From contig NZ_JAKVCW010000010.1 in the NCBI RefSeq assembly GCF_022448905.1, positions 117,811 through 181,810 on the forward strand: a stretch of DNA of 64,000 nucleotides, read 5' to 3'. Below, one piece after another: positions 37,413 through 46,707 of the stretch. The notes under the pieces were generated by a model, which was not told the origin of the DNA, searched no databases, and saw only the letters and a program-made list of their open reading frames with translations. How positions within the stretch are numbered: the first letter of the stretch is position 1; the number at the start of each line of letters is the position of its first letter. Made by a program: the position numbers and the translations under genes. The stretch comes from Shimia sp. (GTDB taxonomy: Bacteria > Pseudomonadota > Alphaproteobacteria > Rhodobacterales > Rhodobacteraceae).

Positions 37413-38395
37413 AGTTTGGTGCGGTTCCTGTTGCGGATGCGCTGGGCGCTGTCTTGGCGCACTCTCTGGTGGCTGAGAAACGTATCCCCAAAGGCACCGT
37501 CCTTGGGCAAGATCACTTGGCCGCTCTCAAGGATGCAGGGTTTCAAGAAGTAACGGTTGCCCGTCTAGAAGACGCAGACGTCGATGAAGACAACGCGGCC
37601 TCAAAACTGGCGCAGGCGATTCTAGCTGGCATCGAAGGAATTCGCGCCACTGGCGCCGGGGCCGGGCGGGTGAATCTCTACGCTGAGCATTGCGGGGTGA
37701 TGCGGATCAATTCCGCGATTGTGCACAAGATCAATGCGATTGATCCAATGATCACGGTTGCCACGGTGCCGGATTTTCATCGTGTCGACGCAGATGGCAT
37801 GATTGCGACCATCAAAATCATTTCATATGCCGTGCCGGCCGCTGCGCTTGGAGCGGCAACGTCTGTTGCGAAAGGCGCCGTCTCGTTGTTGCGGCCAGCT
37901 TTTTCATCGGCGACGTTGATTGAGACGACTATAGGAGACATCCCTTCCGACAAAGGCCGTCGCGCCATGGCAGGCCGTGTGGATCGCATGGGGATGCACC
38001 TAAGTGAGCGGGTTCTGGTCCCACACCAGGAAGTCCCTCTTGCGCAGGCAATTGCGGCAGCACCCGGAGATGTTATTTTTGTGCTGACGGCCTCGGCAAC
38101 ATCGGATGTGATGGATGTGGCTCCAGAGGCACTGCGGAGTTCTGGCGGGACAGTGGAGCGCTTTGGTATGCCGGTAGATCCGGGTAACCTGCTGTTCCTA
38201 GGGAGGTTTGGCGAGAAGCCGGTGATCGGATTGCCAGGTTGCGCACGCTCGCCTGCATTAAATGGCGCAGATTGGGTTCTGGAGCGCGTGATCTGCGGGT
38301 TGGATGTGTCCCACGATGACATCGCCGCCATGGGCGTTGGTGGTTTACTGAAAGAAATCCCGATCCGCCCGATGCCCCGTGAGAAGGGCATCTAG
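37409..38395 (+). CDS. Molybdopterin-binding protein, MoeA-like N-terminal module, 328 aa
   Basis: The protein resembles the MoeA/MoCF-binding module: KFGAVPVADALGAVLAHSL at the N-terminus and GDVIFVLTASATSDVMDVAPEAL in the molybdopterin-binding domain. In some rhizobia and relatives I recall longer versions fused to a C-terminal MobA/MocA-like nucleotidyltransferase; here the protein ends shortly after LLKEIPIRPMPREKGI, so that part is missing or encoded elsewhere. It probably prepares the cofactor for the CoxL-like enzyme. Start overlaps the XdhC stop (ATGA). About 140 bp follow before coxS. Confidence 0.7.
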   Translation: MKFGAVPVADALGAVLAHSLVAEKRIPKGTVLGQDHLAALKDAGFQEVTVARLEDADVDEDNAASKLAQAILAGIEGIRATGAGAGRVNLYAEHCGVMRINSAIVHKINAIDPMITVATVPDFHRVDADGMIATIKIISYAVPAAALGAATSVAKGAVSLLRPAFSSATLIETTIGDIPSDKGRRAMAGRVDRMGMHLSERVLVPHQEVPLAQAIAAAPGDVIFVLTASATSDVMDVAPEALRSSGGTVERFGMPVDPGNLLFLGRFGEKPVIGLPGCARSPALNGADWVLERVICGLDVSHDDIAAMGVGGLLKEIPIRPMPREKGI

Positions 38396-38538
38396 GAAGG
38401 CTGAGGTTTTGTGCTGCATGTGCAGCTACGACCAATGTCTACGCCCCCTCTAGGAATTGTCACAAAAACCGTCTTCTCAAGTTGCGTGGCTGCTGCTTTA
38501 CTCTTGCCTAATGACAATAGCCAAATCGGGAGGAGCCA

Positions 38539-39024
38539 ATGTCACAGGTCACCATGACCGTGAATGGCAAAGAAATGTCCGGAGACGCCGAAGGACGCAC
38601 TTTGCTCAGTCAATTTCTTCGAGAAACCCTGGGATTAACTGGAACTCATGTCGGCTGCGACACAAGCCAATGCGGAGCCTGTGTGGTTCACGTAGACGGT
38701 GTTGCCGTGAAATCGTGCACGATGTTGGCAATGGAAGCTGAAGGTGCATCAGTTGACACAATTGAAGGCCAAGCGGCACAGGATGGAACTTTGAACGCGT
38801 TGCAACAGGCGTTTCAGGATCATCACGGTTTGCAATGCGGTTTCTGCACGCCTGGCATGATTATGTCTGCCGCGGATCTATTAAAAAGCAACCCAAATCC
38901 CACCGAAGCTGAAGTGCGCCATCATCTGGAAGGCAATATTTGCCGCTGCACAGGCTACCACAACATCGTCAAGGCGATCATGGCAGCTAGTGGTCAGGAT
39001 GTGAGCAGCATCGCAGCCGAGTGA
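38539..39024 (+). CDS. coxS: Form II CO dehydrogenase-like small subunit (2Fe-2S), 161 aa
   Basis: Two [2Fe-2S] clusters: a plant-ferredoxin type site ([15 protein letters not shown] with a later Cys in AVKSCTM) and the C-terminal helical site ([29 protein letters not shown]). It passes electrons from the Mo site to FAD. GGAGGAGCC precedes the ATG. The S-L-M order that follows is the order of form II (BMS) clusters. Confidence 0.93.
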   Translation: MSQVTMTVNGKEMSGDAEGRTLLSQFLRETLGLTGTHVGCDTSQCGACVVHVDGVAVKSCTMLAMEAEGASVDTIEGQAAQDGTLNALQQAFQDHHGLQCGFCTPGMIMSAADLLKSNPNPTEAEVRHHLEGNICRCTGYHNIVKAIMAASGQDVSSIAAE

Positions 39025-39124
39025 GTCGTTTTGACCGCGTTTGAGGAGGCGCGGGCATAACTGGTTTTGATTTCAAGCCGGTCGCGTGTGGCTTCAGCCC
39101 GCTCCGGTTTTAGGGAGGAAAGAC

Positions 39125-41488
39125 ATGCCTAAGGATAGTGGCATCGGCGCCAGCCCAAAGCGGCGTGAAGACGTTCGGTTTCTGAGCGGAACCGGCAATT
39201 ACACTGACGACATTCAAGTTACTGGTCAGGCCTACGTGCATTTTCTGCGCTCTGACGTTGCCCATGCAAAAATCAATGGCCTAAACTTGGATGCGGCCTC
39301 GGCCATGCCGGGTGTCGTCAAGATTTTCACGGGCGCAGATTTCGAAGGCGTCGGCGGCATCCCGTGTGGTTGGCAAGTGACGGATCGTCATGGTGAGCCG
39401 ATGCAGGAACCGGCGCACCCAGTTCTGGCGCAAGGCAAAGTGCGTTACGTCGGCGATCAGATTGCGGCCGTGGTTGCGGAAACTCTGGAGCAGGCCCGCG
39501 ACGCAGCCGAGGCCATTGAGGTGGACCTTGAAGAACTGCCTGCTGTTGTGGATATGAAAGCAGCACTGGCCGAGGGCGCCACAAAGGTGCACGACGATCT
39601 GACCAGCAACCTCTGCTATGACTGGGGATTTGTTGAAGAAAACAAGCCAGCGGTTGATGCCGCGTTTGAAGCCGCAGCCCATGTCACTACGCTTGAGCTG
39701 CGTAACAACCGATTGGTCGCGAACCCAATGGAGCCTCGTGTGGCGATTGGCGACTTCAACCGTGCGACAGGTGAAAGTACGCTCTATACGACCAGCCAAA
39801 ACCCACATGTGATCCGTCTTCTGATGGGCGCGTTTGTTCTCGGCATTCCAGAGCACAAACTCCGCGTTGTAGCACCGGATGTTGGTGGCGGTTTTGGTAC
39901 CAAAATCTTCCACTACGCCGAAGAAGCCTTCTGCACCTTCGCGGCCAAAGCGCTGAACCGGCCGGTTAAGTGGACATCTACACGTTCGGAAGCTTTCATT
40001 TCTGATGCACATGGCCGTGATCATGTGACCAAAATTGAGTTGGCGCTGGACGCGGACAACAACTTCACCGCTTTGCGCACGGACACCTATGCGAATATGG
40101 GCGCCTATCTGTCGACCTTTGCACCTTCAGTTCCAACTTGGCTGCATGGCACGCTTATGGCGGGTAACTACAAGACGCCGCTGATTTATGTGAACGTGAA
40201 GGCGGTCTTTACCAACACTGTGCCGGTGGATGCGTACCGCGGCGCGGGACGCCCAGAAGCGACGTATCAGCTTGAACGCGTGATCGACAAAGCCGCGCGT
40301 GAGTTGGGTGTCGACCCAATTGCCCTGCGTCGCCAGAACTTCATCACGGAGTTTCCTTATGCCACGCCTGTGGCGGTTGAGTATGACACCGGTGACTATC
40401 ACGGTACTATGGATGCGCTTGAAAAAATGGCGGATCTGTCCGGTTTTGAAGCACGCCGCAAGGAAAGCGAAGCGCGTGGTAAGCTGCGTGGCTTTGGTGT
40501 GAACTGCTACATCGAAGCTTGTGGCATCGCACCGTCCAACCTCGTGGGTCAACTTGGTGCGCGGGCCGGTCTCTATGAGAGCGCCACGGTGCGGGTTAAC
40601 GCAACCGGTGGTATTGTGGTTATGACGGGCTCACACAGCCACGGTCAGGGCCATGAGACTTCCTTCCCACAAGTGATCGCGGAAATGATCGGCATCGATG
40701 AAAGCATGGTCGAAATCGAACATGGCGACACTGCGAATACGCCAATGGGCATGGGGACGTATGGCTCCCGCTCGATTGCCGTTGGTGGCTCAGCCATGGT
40801 GCGTGCAACAGAGAAAATCATCGCCAAGGCGAAGAAGATCGCAGCGCATTTGATGGAAGCTGCAGAGGCTGACATCGAACTCAAGGATGGTGCGTTCAGT
40901 GTAGCAGGGACCGACAAATCCGTGGCCTGGGGCGACGTGACCCTCGCTGCCTACGTTCCGCACAACTACCCTCTGGAAGACATCGAGCCTGGGCTGGAAG
41001 AAACCGCCTTCTATGATCCTGCGAACTTCACCTATCCTTCTGGCGCTTACGCCTGTGAGGTGGAGGTGGACCCTGACACCGGCAAGGTCACAATCGAGGC
41101 CTTTAATGCCGCAGATGATTTCGGAAACATCATCAACCCGATGATTGTAGACGGTCAGGTGCATGGCGGTATTGGTCAAGGCATTGGCCAAGCGTTGCTT
41201 GAAAACGCGGCTTATGACGAGAACGGCCAGTTGCTGAGCGCGTCCTACATGGACTACGCTATGCCACGCGCCAGCGATGTGCCTTTCTATGGCGTCGATC
41301 ACTCGAGCCAAACACCCTGTACCCACAACCCGCTTGGGGTGAAGGGCTGCGGAGAAGCTGGCGCCATTGGGTCTCCACCTGCGGTCGTGAACGCGGTTGT
41401 TGACGCATTGCGCTCTGGCGGGCACGACATTCACCATATCGATATGCCAGTGTCGCCGTCGCGCGTCTGGCAGGCGATGAATGGATAA
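39125..41488 (+). CDS. coxL: Form II CO dehydrogenase-like large (molybdenum) subunit, 787 aa
   Basis: Molybdenum hydroxylase large subunit of the xanthine oxidase family. N-terminal [19 protein letters not shown], the active-site loop [16 protein letters not shown] (AYRGAGR is the form II motif; true CO dehydrogenases, form I, have AYRCSFR), and the C-terminal [17 protein letters not shown] with the catalytic Glu. Form II enzymes' natural substrate is not settled, and form II-only roseobacters have been reported not to oxidise CO. GGGAGGAAAGAC precedes the ATG at 39125. Confidence 0.92.
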   Translation: MPKDSGIGASPKRREDVRFLSGTGNYTDDIQVTGQAYVHFLRSDVAHAKINGLNLDAASAMPGVVKIFTGADFEGVGGIPCGWQVTDRHGEPMQEPAHPVLAQGKVRYVGDQIAAVVAETLEQARDAAEAIEVDLEELPAVVDMKAALAEGATKVHDDLTSNLCYDWGFVEENKPAVDAAFEAAAHVTTLELRNNRLVANPMEPRVAIGDFNRATGESTLYTTSQNPHVIRLLMGAFVLGIPEHKLRVVAPDVGGGFGTKIFHYAEEAFCTFAAKALNRPVKWTSTRSEAFISDAHGRDHVTKIELALDADNNFTALRTDTYANMGAYLSTFAPSVPTWLHGTLMAGNYKTPLIYVNVKAVFTNTVPVDAYRGAGRPEATYQLERVIDKAARELGVDPIALRRQNFITEFPYATPVAVEYDTGDYHGTMDALEKMADLSGFEARRKESEARGKLRGFGVNCYIEACGIAPSNLVGQLGARAGLYESATVRVNATGGIVVMTGSHSHGQGHETSFPQVIAEMIGIDESMVEIEHGDTANTPMGMGTYGSRSIAVGGSAMVRATEKIIAKAKKIAAHLMEAAEADIELKDGAFSVAGTDKSVAWGDVTLAAYVPHNYPLEDIEPGLEETAFYDPANFTYPSGAYACEVEVDPDTGKVTIEAFNAADDFGNIINPMIVDGQVHGGIGQGIGQALLENAAYDENGQLLSASYMDYAMPRASDVPFYGVDHSSQTPCTHNPLGVKGCGEAGAIGSPPAVVNAVVDALRSGGHDIHHIDMPVSPSRVWQAMNG

Positions 41489-41502
41489 CTGGAGGAAATA
41501 AA

Positions 41503-42303
41503 ATGTATAATTTCGACTTCGAAAAACCCTCCACAATTGCGGATGCGGTGTCCGCGCTGGGCACAGAAGACGCTCAGGCGCTGGGTGGGGGGCAGACGTT
41601 GCTCCCGACAATGAAGCAGCGTTTGGCGAGTCCGTCCAAACTTGTGAGCCTAAAAGGCATTGCGGAGATGCAAGGCATCTGCACTGGCGATGATGGCGCA
41701 TTGTGCATTGGCGGCGCCACAACGCATGCGGATGTCGCCGCTGGAGCAGGGGCCTACGCTGGGCTGGCTGGTCTTGCCGCGGGTATCGGTGACCCTGCAG
41801 TGCGTGCTCGCGGTACCATTGGCGGCTCCTTGGCCAACAATGATCCGGCGGCGTGCTATCCGGCAGGCGCTTTGGCCTCGGGAGCAACCATCGTCACCAA
41901 TGCACGTGAGATTGCAGCGGACGACTACTTCCAAGGCATGTTCACAACGGCCCTGGATGAAGGCGAGATCATCACCGAAGTGCGCTTCCCTGTGCCAGAA
42001 GCATCTAATTATCAAAAGTTTGAGCAGCCTGCTTCACGCTTTGCGCTGGTTGGCGTGTTTGTCGCCAAATTCGCAGATGGTGTTCGGGTCGCGGTCACAG
42101 GTGCGTCTGAGGACGGCGTATTCCGCTGGTCGGAAGCCGAGGCGGCTTTGTCGGGTAACTTCTCGGCGGATGCGATTGTCGATATGGCACCAGGTGCGGA
42201 TGGCATGATCTCCGATCTGCATGGCACTGCAGCCTATCGCGCACATCTGGTGGGTGTTCTGACGCGCCGAGCGGTGGCTGCGGCGCTAAGCCTTCCCACC
42301 TAA
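41503..42303 (+). CDS. coxM: Form II CO dehydrogenase-like medium (FAD) subunit, 266 aa
   Basis: FAD-binding subunit of the molybdenum hydroxylase. ALGGGQTLLPTMKQRL corresponds to the AGGQSLLP pyrophosphate loop, and TIGGSLANNDPAACYPA to the second FAD motif. Ribosome site GGAGGAAATAAA before the ATG at 41503; 14 bp after coxL. A hairpin terminator follows the stop. Confidence 0.92.
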   Translation: MYNFDFEKPSTIADAVSALGTEDAQALGGGQTLLPTMKQRLASPSKLVSLKGIAEMQGICTGDDGALCIGGATTHADVAAGAGAYAGLAGLAAGIGDPAVRARGTIGGSLANNDPAACYPAGALASGATIVTNAREIAADDYFQGMFTTALDEGEIITEVRFPVPEASNYQKFEQPASRFALVGVFVAKFADGVRVAVTGASEDGVFRWSEAEAALSGNFSADAIVDMAPGADGMISDLHGTAAYRAHLVGVLTRRAVAAALSLPT

Positions 42304-42309
42304 AAGAAA

Positions 42310-42337
42310 AAAGCCCCGGCTGTTTGGTCGGGGCTTT
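42310..42337. terminator. Bidirectional terminator after coxM
   Basis: AAAGCCCCG and CGGGGCTTT form a 9-bp stem with a ten-base loop; A-rich sequence before it and T's within and after allow use by the coxM transcript and by the convergent secreted-protein gene. Confidence 0.75.
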
Positions 42338-42356
42338 CGCGTTTTCAGCTGTGTGA

Positions 42357-42890
42357 TCAGGAAGAAGGCAGATTATTCGGGTCAAAAGCACACCATTCGC
42401 CTGCTTTCTGAAGCGCAAGTGCAAAGCCTTCAGGTGAAAACCGCCCCAACAGCATTTCTTCGTTTTGAGCGCTCCGGTCCAACAGGATATCGACGGATTG
42501 TTTGGCGTTACTGACGCTGCTGATTAGGTCCGGTAGCATGCCCCCCGTCATATACATGCCATAGCCGCCGATATCGTCACCGGTGAACATTTCGTCGCCT
42601 AGCCAGCTCGTTTCCTCGTCAAAAGCAATCGCCGGGTAGTCTTCTTCTCCCCATGGTGCTCCGATTTCGCCAGGCCATGGAAGATAGTCGTAGCCAAAAC
42701 TCGCGTTGTAGCCGTTTTGATAGAACGTCAACACCAGAGCACCAGAGGTGTGGCGTGCGGCGCGGGTGGAAAAGACGTGGCAGGCGTGGCCTACTTTGGC
42801 TGCGCCCCAATCGCCGCTTTCAAAAGTCGCGGCTTGTGCTGTGCCTGCAAGAGCCAGGCTTGCTGCAAAAATGGCAGGTGTGAGTTTCAT
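42357..42890 (-). CDS. Secreted protein of unknown function, 177 aa
   Basis: A clear signal peptide (MKLTPAIFAASLALAGTAQA, cleavage before ATFES). The mature part has two cysteines, GHACHVFSTRAARHTSGALV and GEWCAFDPNN, suggesting a disulphide, and aromatic-rich FGYDYLPWPGEIGAP. It weakly recalls IalB-type invasion-associated proteins but I would not assign it. AGGACATTTC upstream of the ATG at 42890. Convergent with coxM and divergent from nothing close. Confidence 0.75.
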   Translation of the reverse strand: MKLTPAIFAASLALAGTAQAATFESGDWGAAKVGHACHVFSTRAARHTSGALVLTFYQNGYNASFGYDYLPWPGEIGAPWGEEDYPAIAFDEETSWLGDEMFTGDDIGGYGMYMTGGMLPDLISSVSNAKQSVDILLDRSAQNEEMLLGRFSPEGFALALQKAGEWCAFDPNNLPSS

Positions 42891-42984
42891 GAAATGTCCT
42901 GTTTTGGTGAGGTTTAAAACGTTGTGCGCGACACAATTGGCGCGAGTTATGAAGAATTGGTTCACTTTTGAGGTGTGATTTCGC

Positions 42985-43016
42985 AAAAAGAAACCCCGCG
43001 CAAGGCGCGGGGTTTC
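42985..43016 (-). terminator. Strong terminator after infC
   Basis: GAAACCCCGCGC and GCGCGGGGTTTC form a perfect 12-bp stem around AAG; read on the minus strand it is followed by CTTTTTGCG. It lies 25 bp past the infC stop. Confidence 0.9.
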
Positions 43017-43040
43017 TCACCAAATCGTCAGAATTTGAGA

Positions 43041-43586
43041 TTACTTGGACAGCGGGCCGATCATCATGATCATTTGGCGACCTTCCATCTTCGGCATGTT
43101 TTCAACTTTGCCGATCTCTTTCACGTCTTCTGCGACGCGTTCCAGCAACTCGCGACCGAGGTTCTGGTGGGCCATTTCACGGCCCCGGAAACGCAGAGTG
43201 ACTTTGACTTTGTCGCCGTTTTCGAGGAATTTGAAAACGTTGCGCATTTTCACGCCATAGTCATGGGTATCCGTGTTGGGACGGAACTTGACCTCTTTGA
43301 CCTCGATGGTCTTCTGCTTTTTCCGGGCTTCGGATTCACGCTTCTGCTGTTCATATTTGAACTTACCGAAGTCCATGATCTTGCAAACCGGCGGGTTTGC
43401 GTTGGGAGAAATCTCCACGAGATCCAAACCAGCTTCGTCAGCCATGGCCATGGCTTTGGCCGGGTGCACGACACCGACGTTTTCGCCGTCTGCGCCAATC
43501 AAGCGGATTTCGGGCGCGCGGATGCGTCCGTTGACTCGAGGTCCAGTGTCACGCTGAGGCGGTGCGTTATGAGGTCTGCGGGCTAT
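43041..43586 (-). CDS. infC: Translation initiation factor IF-3, apparent AUA start, 181 aa
   Basis: IF-3 keeps ribosomal subunits apart and checks the start codon. IF-3 features: [40 protein letters not shown], and the C-terminal [10 protein letters not shown]. There is no ATG, GTG or TTG that would include the conserved N-terminus; a TTG at 43502 would remove 28 residues ([20 protein letters not shown] onward). The codon at 43586 is ATA, preceded by GAAGGAAG at about six bases, giving the expected 181-residue length. IF-3 genes of many bacteria begin with AUU or similar codons and repress themselves through IF-3's own discrimination. No rpmI or rplT follows. Confidence 0.88.
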   Translation of the reverse strand: MARRPHNAPPQRDTGPRVNGRIRAPEIRLIGADGENVGVVHPAKAMAMADEAGLDLVEISPNANPPVCKIMDFGKFKYEQQKRESEARKKQKTIEVKEVKFRPNTDTHDYGVKMRNVFKFLENGDKVKVTLRFRGREMAHQNLGRELLERVAEDVKEIGKVENMPKMEGRQMIMMIGPLSK

Positions 43587-43740
43587 GGTTTTCTTCCTTC
43601 AATGGTGAATGCCTTTGGGCGCCTAATTTATTCGGCCTTTTCGGGCGATACAACCGCCGAATCCATGACGATGACGCAAATCCAGCGGGTTTCCCCCTTG
43701 AGAGAGGGCGTTGCGCGGCGGAAATTGAGGGAGCGAAGGG

Positions 43741-43755
43741 CCCGAACTGTTCGGG
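43741..43755. promoter_or_regulatory. Palindrome before the Ala-rich gene
   Basis: CCCGAACTGTTCGGG is a perfect seven-base inverted repeat around one T, 27 bp upstream of the ATG at 43782. It could be an operator or an mRNA hairpin near the ribosome site. Confidence 0.35.
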
Positions 43756-43781
43756 TGGGAGAGTTAGAGTTGGAGAATTCC

Positions 43782-44471
43782 ATGAAGAATCTTATTTTTG
43801 TTGTGATTGCCGGGGCCGTTGCTGTGGTGGCTTATTTTGTTTTGGGGCAGGGCAAAGACGATTCCGTGACCGAGGCGCCTGTGGTTGAGACTTCACCGGC
43901 TGTTGAAGCGGTTGAAGAGGTGCAGCAGGCCGCGGAAGAGGCTGTTGACGAGGCCGCGGCTGGTGTGGCGGCGGCCACTGACGCGGCACAGGAGGCCGCA
44001 GATGAGGCGGTGCAGGCTGTGACCGAGCAGGTTGAAGCGGTGCAGGACGCAGCTGAGGAAGCGGCCGACGCTGCAGAGACAGCCGTAACAGAGGCGGTTG
44101 AAGGTGCCGCAGATGCGGCAGCTGACGCCACTGCGGCAGCTACTGACGCGGCGGAAGACGCTGCTGCAGCGGCAACAGACGTCGCCAGCGAAGCAACAGA
44201 TGCAACAACTGAAGCGGTCTCAGAGGCTGCTGAATCTGCCACCGACGTCGCGGCCCAAGCTGGCGACGCGGCAGCGACCGGTGTTGCGGATCTGGCGAGC
44301 GTCTTTACGGCTGACGGCTTTGATATGGCCAAAGTTTCTGAGGTGATTGACGGCTCCTCTTTGGGAGCGCTGCAGAAAGCCTCTCTGAAAACGGCCATTG
44401 AGAGTGCAGTGAACAACCCGGAGATGCTGACGCAAGCGCTGGACACGGCAAAGCAGGCGCTTGGTTTGTAA
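43782..44471 (+). CDS. Ala-rich membrane-anchored protein with helical repeats, 229 aa
   Basis: One N-terminal membrane helix (LIFVVIAGAVAVVAYFVLG, residues 4-22), then about 150 residues made almost only of Ala, Glu, Asp, Val and Thr in a heptad-like, apolipoprotein-like pattern (such as AAEEAVDEAAAGVAAATDAA), then a normal C-terminal part (VFTADGFDMAKVSEVIDGS) that may fold separately. It probably forms a long helix in the periplasm. GGAGAATTCC before the ATG. It is divergent from infC and ends in a strong terminator. Function unknown. Confidence 0.75.
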   Translation: MKNLIFVVIAGAVAVVAYFVLGQGKDDSVTEAPVVETSPAVEAVEEVQQAAEEAVDEAAAGVAAATDAAQEAADEAVQAVTEQVEAVQDAAEEAADAAETAVTEAVEGAADAAADATAAATDAAEDAAAAATDVASEATDATTEAVSEAAESATDVAAQAGDAAATGVADLASVFTADGFDMAKVSEVIDGSSLGALQKASLKTAIESAVNNPEMLTQALDTAKQALGL

Positions 44472-44488
44472 AAACGGATTTAAAAACG

Positions 44489-44520
44489 AAAAACGCCCCG
44501 ACCAATGTCGGGGCGTTTTT
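44489..44520. terminator. Bidirectional terminator
   Basis: AAAAACGCCCCGAC pairs with GTCGGGGCGTTTTT around CAAT, with T and A runs on both sides, serving the Ala-rich gene and the convergent fpr gene. Confidence 0.9.
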
Positions 44521-44539
44521 GTGTCCGATGGCAAAGCCC

Positions 44540-45388
44540 TTAGTCGAGGAAGGCCTTCTCAACCACGTATTGGGCTGGTTTGGAGTTGGCGCCTTCTTCG
44601 AGACCGGCCTCCTCCAGCATTTCCTTCAATTCCAGGTTGAACGCCAGGTTGCCACAGATCATGGCGCGGTCGCTTTCTGGGTTGAGCGGCTCAACATCCA
44701 GATCAGCATAGGCTTCACCAGACCGGATCAGATCGGTGATGCGTCCCATCTTGGCGCTCTCTTCACGGGTGGTGGTCGGGTAGTATTTGATCTTCTTCCA
44801 GAAGTCTTCGCCGATCACTTCATTGAGCAACTCGTCGTCCTTGAGGGCTTCAATCAGGTCCCGGCCATAGGTCAACTCACCCGCTTCGCGGCAGGTGTGC
44901 GTGATGATGACTTCGTCGTAATCCTGATAGGTTTGCGGCTCACGCAGCAGGGAGGCAAACGGGGCAAAGCCAGTGCCTGTGGCAAAGAACCAAATCCGTT
45001 TGCCGGGGATCAGGGCGTCATGCACCAGGGTGCCAACAGGCTTTGGACGCAGGATGACTTCATCACCTGGTTGGATGTGCTGCAACTTGGAGGTCAGCGG
45101 GCCGTCTTGCACCTTGATGGAATAGAACTCCATCTCTTCATCCCAGCTTGGCGAGGCAATGGAATAAGCGCGCAGGAGAGGCTTTTGTTTGCCTGTTTTG
45201 GGGTCCGGGCCGCCCATCAGTCCAATCATCACAAACTCACCAGAGCGGAACCGCAGGGAGGCGGGACGGGTGCATTTGAAGGAAAACAGACGGTCGGTGT
45301 AGTGCTTCACCTCGGTGACGGTTTGAGCGTCAGGCAGGGCGGGCACTTTCTGGGCGGTGGATTCGGTCACGGGTTTTTGCTCGGTCAT
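44540..45388 (-). CDS. fpr: Ferredoxin--NADP reductase, 282 aa
   Basis: FAD/NADPH enzyme transferring electrons to ferredoxin, here probably feeding the sulfite reductase of the same strand. FAD site RAYSIASPSWDEEMEF, NADP-binding GTGFAPFASLLREP and the C-terminal PAQYVVEKAFLD typical of the bacterial class. I use the ATG at 45388 (MTEQKPV); an in-frame start at 45421 adds 11 residues. It lies at the end of the sulfur operon, 118 bp after DUF934. Confidence 0.9.
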   Translation of the reverse strand: MTEQKPVTESTAQKVPALPDAQTVTEVKHYTDRLFSFKCTRPASLRFRSGEFVMIGLMGGPDPKTGKQKPLLRAYSIASPSWDEEMEFYSIKVQDGPLTSKLQHIQPGDEVILRPKPVGTLVHDALIPGKRIWFFATGTGFAPFASLLREPQTYQDYDEVIITHTCREAGELTYGRDLIEALKDDELLNEVIGEDFWKKIKYYPTTTREESAKMGRITDLIRSGEAYADLDVEPLNPESDRAMICGNLAFNLELKEMLEEAGLEEGANSKPAQYVVEKAFLD

Positions 45389-45505
45389 ATCAACTATTGG
45401 GCGGGACTGCCCGCTCCTCATGTAACATTTCTGGTGAGGTTTTGAAGGGATAGCAGCGATGCGGCTTTGACATAACGCAAGCTCGCATTGCTTTTTTGCG
45501 ATGTG

Positions 45506-45913
45506 TTAGCCGCGCATGCGGGCTTGGTAGTTGTTGGCTTGCCAGTTGGCGCGGAATTGCCATTCGCCTTCTGGCTGGCGCTCGGCGAGATCGTCGGAGA
45601 TCTCCACCTCGTCAAAGCCACAGCGGCGGGCCATGGCGTATTGGTCGGAAATCACGTGGCCTTTGGCGCGCAGGCGGCCTTTGTACCCTGCCAGGCGCAG
45701 TTGACGGGCAATGGTGAAACCACGGCCATCTGCAAAGCTGGGGAAATCCACACGGATCATCTCTGCGCCGGTGATTTGCTTGATCACGTCCGCTGGGTCC
45801 GCGCTTGACGGCACATCGAGCGCCGCCACGTCATTGGCCGCTTCGTCCAACGATACAAAGCCCAGCGTCCAGTCGTCAGAGCCAAAGCCAGTGTCTGTTA
45901 CAATCACAGTCAT
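45506..45913 (-). CDS. DUF934 protein of the sulfate-assimilation operon, 135 aa
   Basis: DUF934 proteins travel with cysH/cysI and are presumed to help sulfite reduction; no mechanism is known. Typical pieces are VDFPSFADGRGFTIARQLR and LRAKGHVISDQYAMARRCGFD. The ATG overlaps the cysH stop by four bases. Confidence 0.88.
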   Translation of the reverse strand: MTVIVTDTGFGSDDWTLGFVSLDEAANDVAALDVPSSADPADVIKQITGAEMIRVDFPSFADGRGFTIARQLRLAGYKGRLRAKGHVISDQYAMARRCGFDEVEISDDLAERQPEGEWQFRANWQANNYQARMRG

Positions 45914-46707
45914 ATTTTTTCTCCTGTCCGCACCATTTTGCCGTCAACAAAATGGATGCCACATTCGTCTTTGTCCTGGCCGCGCCAGCGCCCGGAGCGC
46001 GGGTCTTCGCCTTCTGCTACTGGGGAGGTGCAGGGGGCGCAGCCAATTGAGGGGTAGCCTTGCGCGACCAACGGGTGGCGCGGCAGGCGGTTTTCTTCCA
46101 TGTAGGCGCGCACGTCTTCCGGCGCCCAATGGGCCAATGGGTTGACCTTGATGCGGCCGGTAAAGTCCTCGACCTCAAAGAAATCCAAAGCGGCGCGGGT
46201 GCCGGATTGGAACCGCTTGCGGCCGGTGATCCAGCCGTCATAGCCGCGCAGCGCCTTTTGCAAGGGGCGCGTTTTGCGCAGGGAACAGCAGGCGTCAGTG
46301 TCAAACTGGTGCAAGGTGCCGTCCGGGTCTTCTGCCGCCAAGGTGGCGTCGCTGGCGCGGATGATCTGGATGTTGTCCAGATGCAGGCGTTCGGCCACTT
46401 CTTGTTGATACACAAGGGTTTCTGTGAACAGCATTTCCGTGTCGACAAAGATCACAGGAATGCTGCGGTCTACCACAGCGGCCATATGCAAGAGCACCAC
46501 GGACTCCGCGCCAAAGGAAGAGACCAGAGCCAGTTTTCCGGCTTGGGGGTCCTTTAGAGCAGCCTCCATGACGGACGTTGCGGAGTGGTGGCGATAGCGC
46601 GCGTTGAGCACGTCCACCTTGGCTTGCAACGGGTCCTTCCGCTCTGACGCGGGCGAAATCGCCGACGTCAGAGGGGAGGTCAACGGGGTTATGCCATTAT
46701 GCTGCAT
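45910..46707 (-). CDS. cysH: Assimilatory adenylyl-sulfate (APS) reductase, 265 aa
   Basis: Reduces APS (or PAPS) to sulfite. I see the P-loop-like LVSSFGAESVVLLHM, the paired cysteines in TDACCSLRKTRPLQ and the second pair in SIGCAPCTSPV. The CC...CxxC set marks the [4Fe-4S] APS-reducing type rather than the E. coli PAPS type. The C-terminal part (DPRSGRWRGQDKDECGIH) is typical. I use the ATG at 46707, which overlaps the cysI stop; a start at 46755 lies further inside cysI. Confidence 0.92.
   Translation of the reverse strand: MQHNGITPLTSPLTSAISPASERKDPLQAKVDVLNARYRHHSATSVMEAALKDPQAGKLALVSSFGAESVVLLHMAAVVDRSIPVIFVDTEMLFTETLVYQQEVAERLHLDNIQIIRASDATLAAEDPDGTLHQFDTDACCSLRKTRPLQKALRGYDGWITGRKRFQSGTRAALDFFEVEDFTGRIKVNPLAHWAPEDVRAYMEENRLPRHPLVAQGYPSIGCAPCTSPVAEGEDPRSGRWRGQDKDECGIHFVDGKMVRTGEKI

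Noticed and set aside
42975..43781. An open plus-strand frame continuous with the Ala-rich protein, extending it upstream by about 270 codons
   Set aside because: It is antisense to infC and starts without a ribosome site; the ATG at 43782 has GGAG and begins with a proper membrane helix.
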